The notes under the pieces: generated by a model
Told to the model about the DNA's origin: nothing
Seen by the model: only the letters and a program-made list of their open reading frames with translations
Databases searched by the model: none
Source of the DNA: Kryptolebias marmoratus
Taxonomy: Eukaryota > Chordata > Actinopteri > Cyprinodontiformes > Rivulidae
Reading direction: 5' to 3'
Length of the DNA stretch: 64,000 bases
NCBI RefSeq assembly: GCF_001649575.2
Contig: NC_051431.1
Span: 25,267,575 to 25,331,574, forward strand
In this document: one piece after another, positions 1 to 11,850 of the stretch
How positions within the stretch are numbered: the first letter of the stretch is position 1
How the letters are laid out: every line of letters starts with the position of its first letter
Program-made: the position numbers and the translations under genes

Positions 1-78
1 TGAAAGCAAAAACAGCATATGAACCTCTGCTCAAACGCAACACTGCACTCAGGCATTATTTTTCAGTGGATTAGCCTA

Positions 79-108
79 CCCCCCCCCCCCCCCCNCTTTT
101 TTTTTTTT
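79..108. repeat. Poly-C/poly-T homopolymer with an N
   Basis: Sixteen C, one N at 95, one C, then twelve T. The N marks a base-calling or assembly ambiguity in the homopolymer. Confidence 0.95.
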
Positions 109-525
109 ACTTTTAGACTTAGCTCATCCAAAAATATTTAGTTACATATACTTTTATGCCCTTTTTTCCTCCCCCATTTTTGAGAAGTAATCGTGCATAT
201 GGCCCATTTTTATTTCAGTAGTTATTTATTATGTTTATTCATCCATTTCTAGTATGTGCTTCACCGTGTTTTCTGTTTATGTTCAAAACCATCTGCACAT
301 TCAAAACATATGCATATACATGTTTATATTACTGGAAATCAAAGGTGCTCAAGTGTCAGTGGTGGTTTTTTATCAGCTGTCAGGCAGTAAAGAAATGTGC
401 TACTTGATGAAAAAAACTCTTGGTTTACATTCATTATCAAATGGTAATTTCCATTGCACAATCATGAGTGGTAGTCTGTAGGCTAAGCTTAAATGTGAAG
501 TAAACGTTCCCTTCCACTTATGGTG

Positions 526-858
526 TAATCCATCCATTTTCTGTACTTCCTTTTCCTTTGCCGGGTCTCAAGGGAGCTGGTGGTCCAGCAGTCATTGCTC
601 AAGAGGCGGGATACACCCTGGACAGGTCGCAAGTCCATCACATGGCCACACAGAGAAGAGCCATTCATGCTCTCACTCACGCCTTAGGACAATTTAGAGT
701 TACCAATGAACCTAACATTCATGTTTTTGGTCTGTGGAGGAAGCCAGAGTACCTGAAGAAATGCACAAGGAGAACATAAACTCCACACAAAAAGACCCCA
801 GGCCAGCAAGCAAACGTGCAACTTTCTTGCTATGAGGCAAACTACTGTACTGGTGGTG
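526..858 (-). mobile_element. tRNA-type teleost SINE, family 1, minus orientation
   Basis: Read on the minus strand it shows the usual body of an abundant teleost SINE: a 5' part ending in 'gcaagaaagttgcacgt', a middle with 'ttatgttctccttgtgcatt' and 'acatgaatgttaggttc', then 'gtgatggacttgcgacctgt', and a 3' end with TGGATGG. Seven related copies or fragments occur in the window (526-858, 1472-1690, 8325-9306, 28612-28700, 34578-35545, 39610-39828, 56072-56206). The family name was not checked. Short ORFs on both strands here are by-products of the repeat. Confidence 0.8.
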
Positions 859-1471
859 TAATCCAACTTCAGTAAACCAGGGAGGGATCTCACTCACTAT
901 ATCCCATATTGCAACATAAAGCCTATGTGTTGTGCTTTGTGGCAGGAGAGAAGAGTGCACACAGAAAGGTTAGAATGGTGTACAAGCAGGTTAGGCTACA
1001 AATTGCACCCAGAACACCATTTATGGGGGACCGGAAAAAAACAAATAGAAAATAGTTTGTTTTCCCGCTGAAGCTTTAATACAGGATTCCTTTGTCAGAA
1101 TGTTAGACAAAAAAGGCCATAGTGTTAGACTTACTGAGAAGAGGAGGAGGAGAAAAGCCAAACAGCCATGTGCTTTATAATATACTTGGAGTTTGAAGAG
1201 TTTACATTTTTTTCATAACTGTATCACCTCTACAACAGCCGCTTCTAAATTTAACTTGGATTGTGTGAAAGTTATTTCAATTTGTGTGTGGTGCACAGAA
1301 CGACATTTTGATTGCATACATTTAGCACAGGCAGAAGCTCTGCACCCAAAATGGATTTCACTGTGCAGTGCTGTGCTCACCTCCTCCAAAGAGCCAAGTG
1401 CACAGTGGTTTGGAAAAGTTGTGGTGAAATAAAACAGCTAAAAGTCTCACTTCTCTGTTTTTCAATCTGTC

Positions 1472-1690
1472 AGGCCTCCATCCTTTCTTTGTGGAATTTA
1501 CATGTTCTCCCTGTGCATGTGTGAGTTTCCACTGGGTACTGTGATGGACTTGCAGCCTACCCAGGGTGTATCCTGCCTGTCACACAGTGAATGCTGGACA
1601 TAAGCGCCAGTTCCCCACAACTTGGAAATAAAAAGAGGGTGAAGAGGATGAATGGATGGATGGATGGATGGATGGATGGATGGATGGATG
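1472..1690 (+). mobile_element. SINE family 1, internally deleted, with (ATGG)n tail
   Basis: Contains 'gtggaatttacatgttctcc', then jumps directly to 'tgatggacttgcagcctacc' and 'cagtgaatgctggacataag'. The part between the pre-cut sequence and the 'gtgatggac' motif, present in other copies, is missing. The tail is about ten ATGG units from 1652 to 1690, as expected for LINE-mobilised SINEs. Confidence 0.8.
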
Positions 1691-3954
1691 CATGATAATG
1701 TTTGTGTAGAGCAATATGAGATCAGTTGAAAGGCTGTCTAAAATATTGATATATTGTCTAAGTCAAAATATAACACTCAGTAAAGATTTTTTTGATAATT
1801 GAATGTCCACAGTTCAGGACAAGCACGCGTTTTTTCTGTCTAGCCATGACTCCCCTCGCTTTTCTTCCCTAAAATAGATAGTATGTTTATTTTTTTCTTC
1901 TTGAAAGCAATAGGTCAACAGTTTTCCTTCTTCTTTTCAACAATCCTAAAATCAAAGCCTTTTTTTTCTTTATAAAACTAATATAAATGAACTCAAACAC
2001 AGGTAATAAATTTCTTCAAGACTCCTTCATTCACTGGGCCCCACTAATCTCCACTCAGATGGTATGATGGAACTATGATTTGCAAAATAGTCCAAATAAT
2101 AGGCATGTTAATATGGAAACAAACTGCCAACTACTTGCTGATTTTTTGAGTGTGCATAATTATTATATTATATATTATTTAAGAACTGACTGTTCACCAA
2201 GATTCAGTATGATCATGCACACAAATTCCTGACTTACTTCTTATCTTTGACGAAGCAAAAATATTACTGATTATATGAGTGAAGAACCCTACTTAGAAAT
2301 AGAAGCACAGTTCTTGAAACCTTTAATTTACATGCTGTATTCAGCGGCAACAAGTGATCCACTCATTGCCGTAAGACACTCAGACACTCACATCTAGACC
2401 ATATCAAGTCAGTGTCTCCTGACTCTCTTTAAACATAACACATTTTCCAGACCAGCATCTTTTCCTTCATGCTCTCTGACTTAAGAGTGCATGAAGGGAG
2501 CGTTTGCAGTCCTAATGTGTCTGTTAATAATTGAAGAGTCCTCTTATACAGATGGATTACAGAGCAAAGCACACAGTCAGGGCTGTGGAAGGAGGGCCAA
2601 ACTGACTCAGAACTATTGCTGAGTTGAATCTGCATTGAACAAACACACTACTGGCCTTTTGTTCCTACAAATGTGCTGTAGCTGGACTGAGTTGCTGTAA
2701 CTTGTAGTACAAGCTGCTTATTTGGGATTTTCTATGATGAGGAGATAGATGGCAGGTGCTGCATGCTGATGTAAGTAAATATAAGAATGTGCCTAGGAGG
2801 AAAAGCTGTAATTCATATGAGGGTGTCATTGTTCAGCTTACAGCTCCCCACATCACCCATTCTCCAACTTCCCCTCAGCTAGTGTAGAATTTTCCTCCTC
2901 TGCTGTCCATCCTTTTCATTCTCTCTACATATCATTATCTCGCTGTTTCACTGCCATAACACATTTAACTTCTTCCAGCCTCACCTTTTCCTTCTGCTTT
3001 TGCTCTTATTTTGCCCTTAAAACACACTGACACTTTTCTGATTAGGAGAATGTTACTTGTTCCGGTACTTCAATAAGTATAGCACATCAACTTATTCATG
3101 TAAAAGAGCTACACAATTTTATGAGAATTGCCAGATGTTAAATGACTGTTTTCCCATAAACACTTTTCTCTCCATTTCCTTATTATTCAAGCCTACATAA
3201 ACTCTCACACAAGAAAAACCATTAAGGTATCTGCCTTCAGGAATTGCCTTCTTGGTTTTGTTCATAACTCCTCTCCATAAGAAGACAAACATTTCTTCTA
3301 ATGAAGCATTTTCAGCACATTGATAGTAGCAGAAATATTGTCCATTCTGTCTTAGATTGCATATAGTTTTAAAATGCTTAGTCCATTTAGACATCTTTTG
3401 TAACAATAGACGAGTAAGAGATACCCAGGCCTTGCTGTTTCTGAAAATGTCTACCCTCGAGCAACGCAAAGTCTCTCCCAGTTCTGCTTGAAGCAGATTC
3501 CAAGTTGAATCACATTCAGCTGGACATGTCCATTAAACCTCTGAAGAGAGTTTGCCCAAGTGGTATACGTATCATGTACTTGAAACACCTTAACTGGCTC
3601 TTCTAAAGAAAGTGGGTCTTGCAAACATACACAGGGTCATAGCACTTCATAAAAACGTCAGCAGCCAGTTTCTGTTCCAGCATATTTAGGATTGAAATTT
3701 TCAAATCAGTTTTGAGTGCAGAAATGCCAGATGACAGTAGTATTTTACTCTTAAATGCAGATTGACAATGATAACAGTTTTGTAATTTTGCAAAGATTGT
3801 CTTAGATTCTGTAGTTTGTGTTTAAATATGTCCTGTTAGATTTTAAGGCTACATTTGATTCATTCAAGCACTACATTTTGCTGAAGAGAAAATTGCAGTG
3901 TGGGTTAAAAAACTGTGCCGGGCTTGTTTAAGTCATCTCTGATGTCAGAATTTT

Positions 3955-5180
3955 CATGTGGAGCACAAGTTCATCCTCCCACATTAGTCTCAACATTCTG
4001 CAAGGTTCTGTGCTTGGACTGATATATTTTATTTTTTTACACAATTCAATATTTATTAGTAGCATAATCTAAATTTTCATTGCTATGCAGAGGATAAAAT
4101 CAAATCAGGTACAGTACAACTACTGAGCTAAATGCAATAATATTTTTTTATTTTTTTCTAAAATCAGACCAAAGTTGTTTTTCTTTCAGCTGCTCACCAC
4201 AGCGGCAAACTGGCAAGAAAAAAATTGACAATCATTTTATGCCAGATGCCCAGCCTCACGCAACCTGGGCTCAAACCTGCAGCCTCAGGATTACAAGATT
4301 GTAGCACTGACCACTGAGCTACCACAGGTCCTTAAACTCAGATTACAATATGGTAACTAAAACTTTTGTCAGTTTTGATGAGAATATGACATCTAGGTCA
4401 CATAAAAAACATAAATCTAACATACTAGGTTTAACTGCACAACATTACCAAAGTTAAGAAGATCCTGTCCAAGAGTAAAAAAAAAAATATTCACTTATTT
4501 GTCACTTTAGTGCAGGACTAAAAATATCCCTGAAAAGCTTCCAGTTGATCTAAAATGCTGCAGCAAGAAGTATTATGAAAGTTAAAAAAGATGTTTCTTC
4601 AATTTTGACATCTCATTAGCTCCCTCCAAATTGAATATATATATATTTTTAAAAGTTCCCTGTATAAAAAGCATGAAATGACAAAATTCTATAATTTTTT
4701 TTAAATTATACAGCTTCTTATAGAGCTTTTCTCAGCAGACCACTTTGCTGTAGGACTGCACATTTACTCATGGTACCTTGAATTTTTAAAAATAGAATGG
4801 GAGGCTCAGCCTTCAGCTATCAGGTTCCTCTCTTGTGGCTTTAGCTCCTAGTTCGAGCTCAGAAGCCAGACACCTTTTCTGCTTTTCAAGAAAGCTTAAA
4901 AAAACTTATTTTTGATAAAGCTTTTTGGGTTGACTTGGTAACTATAAGAAACACTCCTTTAAGTGCAAAACAAATGACTTACTTTAGCCTTAGAGCACAC
5001 AGGCGGCAGATGTTTATTCACAACATTTACTTACACCTTGTGCATATAAAACACCTCCAGTTTTCTATTTATTTTTTAGTCTATCATTTCTAGACCTAAC
5101 TTTTCACATATATAACCCATTACCTTTAGTCTGACAGCCACCTTTTCGTTGTCACACCCCCATCTTCTTCTCTCTCGCTT
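3955..5180 (+). mobile_element. Rex1-like LINE, 3' part, decayed
   Basis: The conceptual translation near 4015-4100 keeps a reverse-transcriptase trace: a 'LGLI' stretch and then FHCYAEDK-like residues, where the catalytic YADD box has become YAED. Downstream nucleotide motifs such as 'cttccagttgatctaaaatg' with 'ctgcagcaagaagtatta', and 'gaggctcagccttcagctat', match the 3' region I associate with Rex1/Babar elements of fish. Many stops and frameshifts make it a dead copy. A second SINE type is nested at 4183-4331, so this LINE is the older insertion. Confidence 0.65.
4183..4331 (-). mobile_element. tRNA-derived SINE, family 2, nested in Rex1-like LINE
   Basis: On the minus strand it starts with a tRNA-like head: 'ggtagctcagtggtcagtgc' (A-box region) and 'gcaggtttgagcccaggttg' (B-box region, close to GGTTCGANTCC). 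It ends with 'tttgccgctgtggtgagcag'. This head differs from SINE family 1. The LINE sequence resumes on both sides, which shows the nesting order. Confidence 0.65.
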
Positions 5181-5534
5181 TCATACTCTGGAGTTCTGGA
5201 GTTCTCATCTCCTGGTTTAAATAGTTGATGGCTGAGCAGGAGCCTTTCAAACTGAGAGATTACCCTGTCTGCAGTCTCTTCTCTCTGTCATTCATAGTGC
5301 CATTTGATCCAAACCTCACCCAATCAGTCTTTTTATTGCATACTTCAGCAAAAGAAAAATCTTAGTGGGCAGCAGTTTAAAATAAATATCTCAAGTGTTG
5401 TTTCTTTTACTCATGAAACCAAAAGAACAAAATGACTAAGTAAAGTAAAATGTTGGAGTAGATTACAATAAACCTGTCATGGCACCTAGGGTTCTAAGAC
5501 TACAGTTGTATTTTGTGTTTTTAATGGGGGTTTT

Positions 5535-5830
5535 TTCAGGGGTGTATTCCAGAAAATGAGTTATGTGAAAACTCTGAGTAAGTTAACCCTGAGTTAAGGG
5601 GAGCCCTGTGTTTTCCATCCACAGTAACAGACTCTAAACTAATTTTGGTCACTGGCAGGATTTTTTTAAATAAAAAATCAAGTTTCTACCCATACTCTCC
5701 TAGCTAAACCAAGCTGTCTGACATAAGTTGTCTCTTTTTTATCAATCATACTGATACGAAAGTTGAATTATTTCATAATGCCTGGTAGAGAGGATTTTCC
5801 TACGGAGGCTGGATTTCTAGATGCTCTCAT
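5535..5830 (+). mobile_element. Harbinger-like DNA transposon end (fragment)
   Basis: Starts 'ggggtgtattccagaaaatg', followed by 'aactctgagtaagttaaccc' and 'tgagttaaggggagccc', a terminal sequence I associate with teleost Harbinger-type elements. The opposite terminal repeat was not found, so this is a truncated copy. Assignment is from memory of the motif. Confidence 0.4.
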
Positions 5831-6526
5831 TCCCAGATATTTTTTTGGTGGACTTTTATAATCGCTTTTCATTAAATTTATTCAAAAATAAAGACACAAA
5901 ATTGACATTCACTTGGTCTTTTTTTCATTTTATACAAGTATAAATGCAACAGTTAGCATGTGTAACATTGTTTCAACAATTAGCATCTTTTACCTGTGAA
6001 AATCCACGACTTCATTTCAGTAAAACATTTTAAGATACCCTTTTTTGATTTTGCAGTCCAAATCAAGTGTGTATCCAGAAAACTTTCCTAGGAGTGGTAC
6101 AGATGGGGCACCATTCTGAGGTTTATGTTCAAACATATAGACCTTCACTGTTTTTAAATTAGCATGATAAATTTGTGAATTTAAAAAAGGAAAATAATAA
6201 TTTACCTCCAAATACAAGACTATTGACAAAAAAGAAAGAGAAAAAAATTTGAATAGATTTTTTTTTTTTGTATCTTGGGTTTCTGTTCAACTTTATCTTT
6301 TCTTCTCTTGCTAAGTAACACAAAGACATCCTCATTACTGACCTACATTTCCAGGTCTTGTACTTTATTCATTGCAATTTGTGTCAAAACTCTTTCTTAC
6401 TGCACAGAACATAAAGTAATTACTACCTAAAACAAAAGAGAATAAAGAAGTAAATCAAATGTCTCCATCTCTGTTTATCAGGATTTTGTCCCCACTGTTA
6501 TCTGATATTTTAATACTCTCTGATTC

Positions 6527-6560
6527 TAATACAGCAGAATAACTGTATTCTGCTGTATTA
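6527..6560. repeat. Perfect 15-bp hairpin, 4-base loop
   Basis: Left arm TAATACAGCAGAATA (6527-6541), loop ACTG, right arm TATTCTGCTGTATTA (6546-6560), fully complementary. It lies 113 bases before exon A, where a stem in the pre-mRNA could influence the acceptor or branch point. It is not part of a recognised transposon. Confidence 0.9.
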
Positions 6561-6673
6561 TGAAATGTATGTTAGCCTAACAGGCTGTTTGACACTTGAA
6601 TTTCTCCTTTGGTGACAAATAGTTTGTATTAGTCAGTCAAAGAATTTGACTTTAACCTGTTTGTCTTCACCAG

Positions 6674-6823
6674 GTAACATCAGGAACACAGAGAAGCTGA
6701 ACTACGACCACCAGCAGGAGTATGAGATCCAGGTGACAGCCTGGGACTGCGGCCAGAAGAGAGCCTTGCACAGCGTCCCTGTGCACATTGATGTCAGACC
6801 TGTCTGCAAACCTGGCTGGCAAG
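6674..6823 (+). CDS. clstn2: Calsyntenin internal exon A (end of cadherin repeat 2)
   Basis: Internal exon of a calsyntenin, a type I postsynaptic membrane protein with two cadherin repeats, an LNS domain and a kinesin-binding tail (family knowledge). The reading frame runs GNIRNTEKLNYD, YEIQVTAWDCGQK, VHIDVRPVCKPGWQ: the last strands of a cadherin repeat followed by the Cys-Lys-Pro-Gly-Trp linker typical of calsyntenins. The acceptor is a pyrimidine tract ending TTCACCAG; the donor is CAAG/GTTGGT. The exon is 150 bp and takes one base of its first codon from the previous exon and gives one base to the next (phase 1-1), so it can be skipped without a frameshift. It joins exon B as PGWQ-G-WNKR. 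The AWDCGQK wording favours CLSTN2 over CLSTN1; CLSTN3 fits poorly. A clstn2 duplicate (a or b) cannot be told apart. Confidence 0.95.
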
Positions 6824-6859
6824 GTTGGTCCTCATTGTATATTCATATGTATATGCATA

Positions 6860-6891
6860 TGTGTGTGTGTGTGGGGGTGGGTGGGGGGTGC
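6860..6891 (+). repeat. TG microsatellite followed by G-runs
   Basis: (TG) units run into G5-T-G3-T-G6, 37-67 bases after the exon A donor. Intronic G-runs near donors are known binding sites for hnRNP H/F-type factors; here this is only a positional hint. Confidence 0.8.
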
Positions 6892-8324
6892 CTCTTCTTG
6901 CAAAGGCAAGTCTAACTGTGCAGTGTTTATGTGTCTGCAGACACACTTTGAGTGTATGTGTTTGTACACTTGCTCTCTTTATATTTATGAATGTGCTTCA
7001 TTGAATGTTTCTTTTTTCTAAATGTTTGGCACTATTTGTCTGCAAAAAGTGACACATTTCCCCCCCCAGTTGTTTGTCTGTCTCCTTACCTTTCAATGGT
7101 CTTTATTGTTCGCTCTTCTTACATTCCAGTTTTTATGTGATATTATGACTTTCTTTGCCAATCTCGTTCTTCCTCCTTGAGGAATTGGCCTGTCAATGTT
7201 AGGCTGGAGTGATAAACACTTTGCCAAAAGCACTGTGATACAACCAGTTTAGGTATATTACAGCACATATCAAAGCAGTCATAAGTCTTAAAATGACATT
7301 TTGCCCATTCTGAAATTGGGTTCTGCGTAAAAGTTGTGAACAATTATTATATAACTTGTAAATAACTTTTAGAACAACAACACTTTGATGAAACAGAGTT
7401 TACTTCTGACAGGACTGATGAGCTAACAGTTCAAGTGAGACCAAAACCAAAGAGGATCACTACCATCTTAAAACAATTCCGATCTCACAGAACATGACAG
7501 CGGTTCGTGCAAACACTATTTTTTAAAAATATTACACATAGCAAGTTTTCAATACATGGTTATTTACATAGAATTATGTAAAAAGTTGTTTCTGTTATTG
7601 CAGTTTTTACTTGTGTATAACCACACATTGCAAATAAGTGTGTAATGTGAAATTGAAAGTGGTGTAAATGTTGAAATAATAGCATTCACAGCAATTCATT
7701 TTAGTCTTGTCCTTGCTTGGACTAGCAGTTAGCTTGAGAATCCTGCCTGATATAAACTCAGTTTATCCAAGTTGAGGTTGTTCAAAGTGCTATCTGCAAC
7801 AGGGATTCTTTTTTTACAAAGAACCCACTTCAGTATGGCTGCCATATCCCTGTACCAAAGTCTAGAGGGATAAACAGACTTGTGCTACAACAGCAATGCA
7901 AACAAACCATCATTGATATTTAGGACACTTATCATATGGCCCAGCAGATGTAATTAAGAGACGAGCACATGGCTGTGTGCATCTCCAGATTAAACCTTGT
8001 GCAATTCTGTCATTCAAATGGTCCCTTATGTTCTTTCTGGCATCCAGCCCTCCATTCTCCCGCAGGACTGAATGCTAAACAGCAGTAAATTAGGATCCTG
8101 GCAGCAGTTTAGAGTCATTTATTGATACCTTCCAAATAAAATAAATAAATATATAACAAACAGTTTAGTTGTTTGGCTTCAATTAATCCTTCAGTCAATC
8201 CTTCAATTATTGCTTTAATTTTTTTCTCAAACAAGTGGCAGTACAAGTCTAGGATGTTAAATAGATGTTTGTAATCTGAATTAAAGATTTTCTAAATTAT
8301 TAAAGACAATGAATAATTTATGGA

Positions 8325-9306
8325 AATAAATGGTTAGAGCTGTTACCTCCCAGCAAGAAGGTTGCAGGATTGCATCCCGGCCTGGGGCCTTTCTAGATGG
8401 AGTTTGCATGTTCTCCCTGTGCACAAGCAAGTTTGGTCCGATTTCTTCCCACAGACCAAAGACATGCATGTTATGTTAATTGGTAACTCTTAAAATTGTC
8501 CCTAGGTGTGAGTGAGAATGTAAATGGTTGTTTGTCTTGTTTGTCTCTATTGCCCTTTTTCTACCAGCTCTAAAGGTCCCGGCTCCGCTCTACTCCGCTC
8601 GCTTTGTGCACATTTCCACCGGCATTTTTTTGAGGCCAGCCCTGCTTTTTTGGTCCCTGCTTCGGAGTAGGGCCAGCTGGGTCGGCCCTGCTTCATGGGT
8701 GGTGCAAGCTTAGCTTCTGTTCACTCAGTGGTCATGGGTGTGACCAGATGCAAGCATAAAGAGCGAACGGTAGGAATATAAACAACAGCGTTAGCTTACC
8801 CTGCAACGTTTATGTCGTCTGTCCTCCAGCTGAAGGCGCTGTAAAGCCTGAAATGTCCGGCAGATAACAGCTGTCCTACTCCGCGCAACATTTGCGGCAT
8901 CCAGAGCATTTCTTCCACTGCACCTCTCTTCCTGAAGTCTCAGGAGAATTCCCATAAGTTTAAAAAACAGCAACAACACAGGGCCAACGTTGTCCATAGC
9001 GTTCCGTAGTTTACACAACCCCCCCACAACACAAGGAGGCGTTCCTCTGCTAATGACCAAACTGGCCGGTGGAGACTCAATGCATTTTTTATAGAGCCGA
9101 GCCGAGCCGAGCCGGGCAGAGTAGAGTAGAGCAGAGCAGGGCTGCTGTTGTTGAGCCAGTGGAAAAGTGGCATATGTGTCCCTGTAATGGGCTTGCGACC
9201 TGTCCAGGATGTCCCCTGTCTCTCACACAGTGACTGCTGGAGATAGGAACCAGCTCCCCATGACTTGGAATGGAGAAGCGGGTAGAGAAAAATGGATGGA
9301 TGGAAA
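8325..9306 (+). mobile_element. SINE family 1 copy split by a MITE
   Basis: The 5' part (8325-8550) runs from 'ggttagagctgttacctccc' through 'tgcatgttctccctgtgcac' to 'gtttgtctctat'. The 3' part (9173-9306) continues 'atgtgtccctgtaatgggct' and ends 'aaaatggatggatgg'. The 622 bases between do not belong to the SINE (next entry). Removing them and one TAT restores a continuous SINE, so this copy was intact before the MITE landed. Confidence 0.85.
8551..9172. mobile_element. 622-bp MITE nested in SINE, 3-bp TAT target duplication
   Basis: Left end TGCCCTTTTTCTACCAGCTC; reverse complement of the right end TGCCACTTTTCCACTGGCTC (15 of 20 identical). TAT is duplicated at 8548-8550 and 9173-9175. 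Both subterminal regions carry CGGCTC/TACTC-type short tandem motifs, including four GAGCC units near 9100. A 3-bp target duplication and these ends suggest a PIF/Harbinger-type family. An 89-codon minus-strand ORF (8791-9060) could be a leftover of a transposase start, but it has no diagnostic motif. No intact transposase is present. Confidence 0.75.
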
Positions 9307-10694
9307 TGATTGAGGAAATGTGTCTTGATCCTTTTAATATTAGTTTGTCTAAATTATTTCTTAAGATGGGTGACATCTTTATCAGACTTAGACAAAACAA
9401 ATGAAGCCACTGGAAATAAAACAACAGAGCCACAGTTTTACCCTCTTTTCTAAAGTTCAAACTATTCTTGTAGGACACATTCACTGTGGGAATACCCCTA
9501 ACAGGAAAGCAAGTAACACTTCTCATCTTGTTACAATCAGTGCAAAAGTGGCCCATCAGGAGCTCCAGCAGCATTCTTGATTGGCCATTTAACAGTTGGG
9601 CTCTTATTCCAATCAGGAAAAAAATACTTGTGTCCAAATTTCTTTATTTCTTTTTAAGCATCTTTTTCCCCCCAATGTTTTTTGTATTGATCTCATCCAC
9701 AAAAAAAGCTTCTTTCAACTCTTTAGTGAAAGATTTCTGAACTTTTCAGGAAAGCATCATTTTCACTAACCTTGCTACTTTTCATGCAGTTCATCACATG
9801 GGCAGAAACTGTCACTCTAGTAACAAGGAAATATAGAAGAAGCTGTCTGTAACTATAGTTAAAATTTTAGGATCTGTCAAACAGAAATTTTCATAACAAG
9901 CAAAGAAAGTCTGTTTGCAGATTGCTCAAAGACTGAAAGATGCTTGAAATGTCAACATAAGAGCTGCAAACTTTTTGTCATAATAGGAGTTGAGAAGAGG
10001 TGCAAAGATGAATTGCTTCCAAATGGCTTTTTCTGTCAGAATAACAAAATCAATGCAACATTTGTACCATTTCTTGTAAGAAGTAGAGGATTGTTATGTT
10101 TTGCTACCTAATCTACTTCCTATTTTCATATTTGCTTTTTACACATTTACCTGAAACAGTCAATCATTTTTTTTTGTTACAGACACAAAAATCTAATTCT
10201 GGTCTTACAAATTGTTTTCATTCATCCCTTGACGTAATGAGACAAAACCAGTTTCAAAAATGAGACAATAAAGTTGCGAGGAAATGACTGAAAGCTCAAG
10301 TGTGAAAAAAAAAAACTGAAAGCGTTAAAAGGATGTTGCATCTGAATGTGTGAAACTAACAGATACTTCTCAAGAGGATAAACAAGCGCAGAACATGCCA
10401 CAGAACTGATAATTACAGCAGAACATCACATTGTCAGCACTTTGCAAAATAAAAGGAAGCTCAATCACCATTAACAGTTTTTTTCAAATGTCATTTGAAG
10501 CAGAAAAGTTTAACAAGGTTTACTGTAAACACTGAAAGACCCAAGCCATGACAAGAACTTGTCTCTTCTTGTAAACAACCTCTGTGTCAAATATTCTGTC
10601 CTATTTGTTATTAAGGTCACCCAGCAAGTAAGTACAAGAGGACCAAAAATAAAAAGCACGCATACCTATTACCCTACCCCAACTACCCCAGAAA

Positions 10695-11850
10695 AGTCAA
10701 CTTTGTAGAGCTAGCTTTTCCAGGAAATACTGCATAGAGTCTCTTCATGTGTGTCTTCATGAGCTTGGTACATCTGACCACCAGACCATCAAGAACAATG
10801 TTCATTACTGACACAGAAATTCTTATTTGGACTGAGGTCTGGGCCTTGACTGGGCCATTTCATGACATTTCACTGTTCCTCCTTAAACCACTAGTGTTGT
10901 TTTAGATAAAGCTGAACCTTTATCCCAGTCTCAAAGCTCTGAAAAACTCTATACATTCATCTTTCCTCTAATTCTGACCAGTTTCCTAGTCCCTGCCAAT
11001 GAAAAACCTCCCCACAGCATAATGCTCCCACCACCATACTTCACTAAGGGGATGGTGCTCTTAGCATAATGAGTGGTATTAGGTTTGTGCCAGATATGAA
11101 CTTTGTTCATAATTGTCAAAAAGTCAAAAAGTTTTATTTTAGTCACATCTGACCTCAGCACCTCAGCGTCGCTGATATGCTTTTTGATAAATTCCAAACA
11201 GTCTGTATTTTGTTTGTTTATTAAGTGATAGTTTGTGTCCTTGCCAATCTTCTATAACCCCACGTCTGTGCTGTCTGCAAAATATTTTGGTCCAATGGAC
11301 AGATATCATGAATTTTGGTGGACAGCCCTCTCTTGGCAGGTTTGCTGTAGTGTCATAATCTTTCCATTTCTTGATAATGGATTTGTTGGAGCTCTGTGGG
11401 ATGTTCAGAGTTTGGAATATTTCTTTTTTTTAAATATTCAAACTCTTATCTCTACTTCTCAGCAACTTTGTCTCTGACCTGTGTGGAAAGTTCCTTGGTC
11501 TTCGTCATGTCTCTTGCTTGGTGGTACTATTTAGAGATGTTGCACTGTTGTTGATTCTGGGGACTATCAAAACATTTTACACTTAGATTTTCCACAGGGG
11601 GATCTTATTGAACTAACTTGGTGGCTTCTAGAGGTAATGGTTTGGGCTTTAAAGCAAAGTGTGTGAATAGTGCATGCTCCACTTTTCAATATTATATATG
11701 GTTTCACAATTATTTAAAACATCTCCTCAGTTTATCTTCATTAATCTGGTGTATTTTGTGTTAGTCTGTTACTTATAATCACAATCTGTATATAATTTCT
11801 GACTGTAAGGCAATAAATAGAAAGGATGCCAAGGTGCGTTTTGCAGCTCG
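10695..11850 (-). pseudogene. Tc1-like transposon with dead transposase
   Basis: The minus strand carries a clear Tc1 transposase piece at 10949-11197: SDVTKIKLFDF, VHIWHKPNTTHY, IPLVKYGGGSIMLWGGFS, RIRGKMNV, equivalent to the family SDETKIELFG...VKHGGGSIMLWGCFS block around the second half of the DDE domain. N-terminal DNA-binding sequence is recognisable at nucleotide level further right (for example minus-strand matches near 11320-11520), but it is broken by stops. Terminal repeats are decayed: the right end near 11830-11850 still shows 'aggatgccaagg'. The element is long dead. Confidence 0.8.

Larger units (their letters stand above)
1..6673 (+). other. Calsyntenin intron upstream of exon A (3' part)
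   Basis: Non-coding sequence before exon A; no earlier calsyntenin exon was seen, so the intron is at least 6.7 kb in the window. Contents listed separately: homopolymers near 80-108, SINEs at 526-858 and 1472-1690, a Rex1-like LINE with nested SINE (3955-5180), a Harbinger-like fragment (5535-5830), and a perfect hairpin (6527-6560). 1700-3950 and 5850-6500 look like unique or fully decayed AT-rich DNA; nothing recognisable was found there. Confidence 0.85.

Noticed and set aside
3119..3469. 116-codon minus-strand ORF
   Set aside because: No recognisable domain, no codon bias, and biased composition expected from chance in AT-rich intron; no splice or homologous context.
11235..11477. 80-codon plus-strand ORF
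   Set aside because: It lies antisense to the decayed Tc1 transposase and has no motif of its own.
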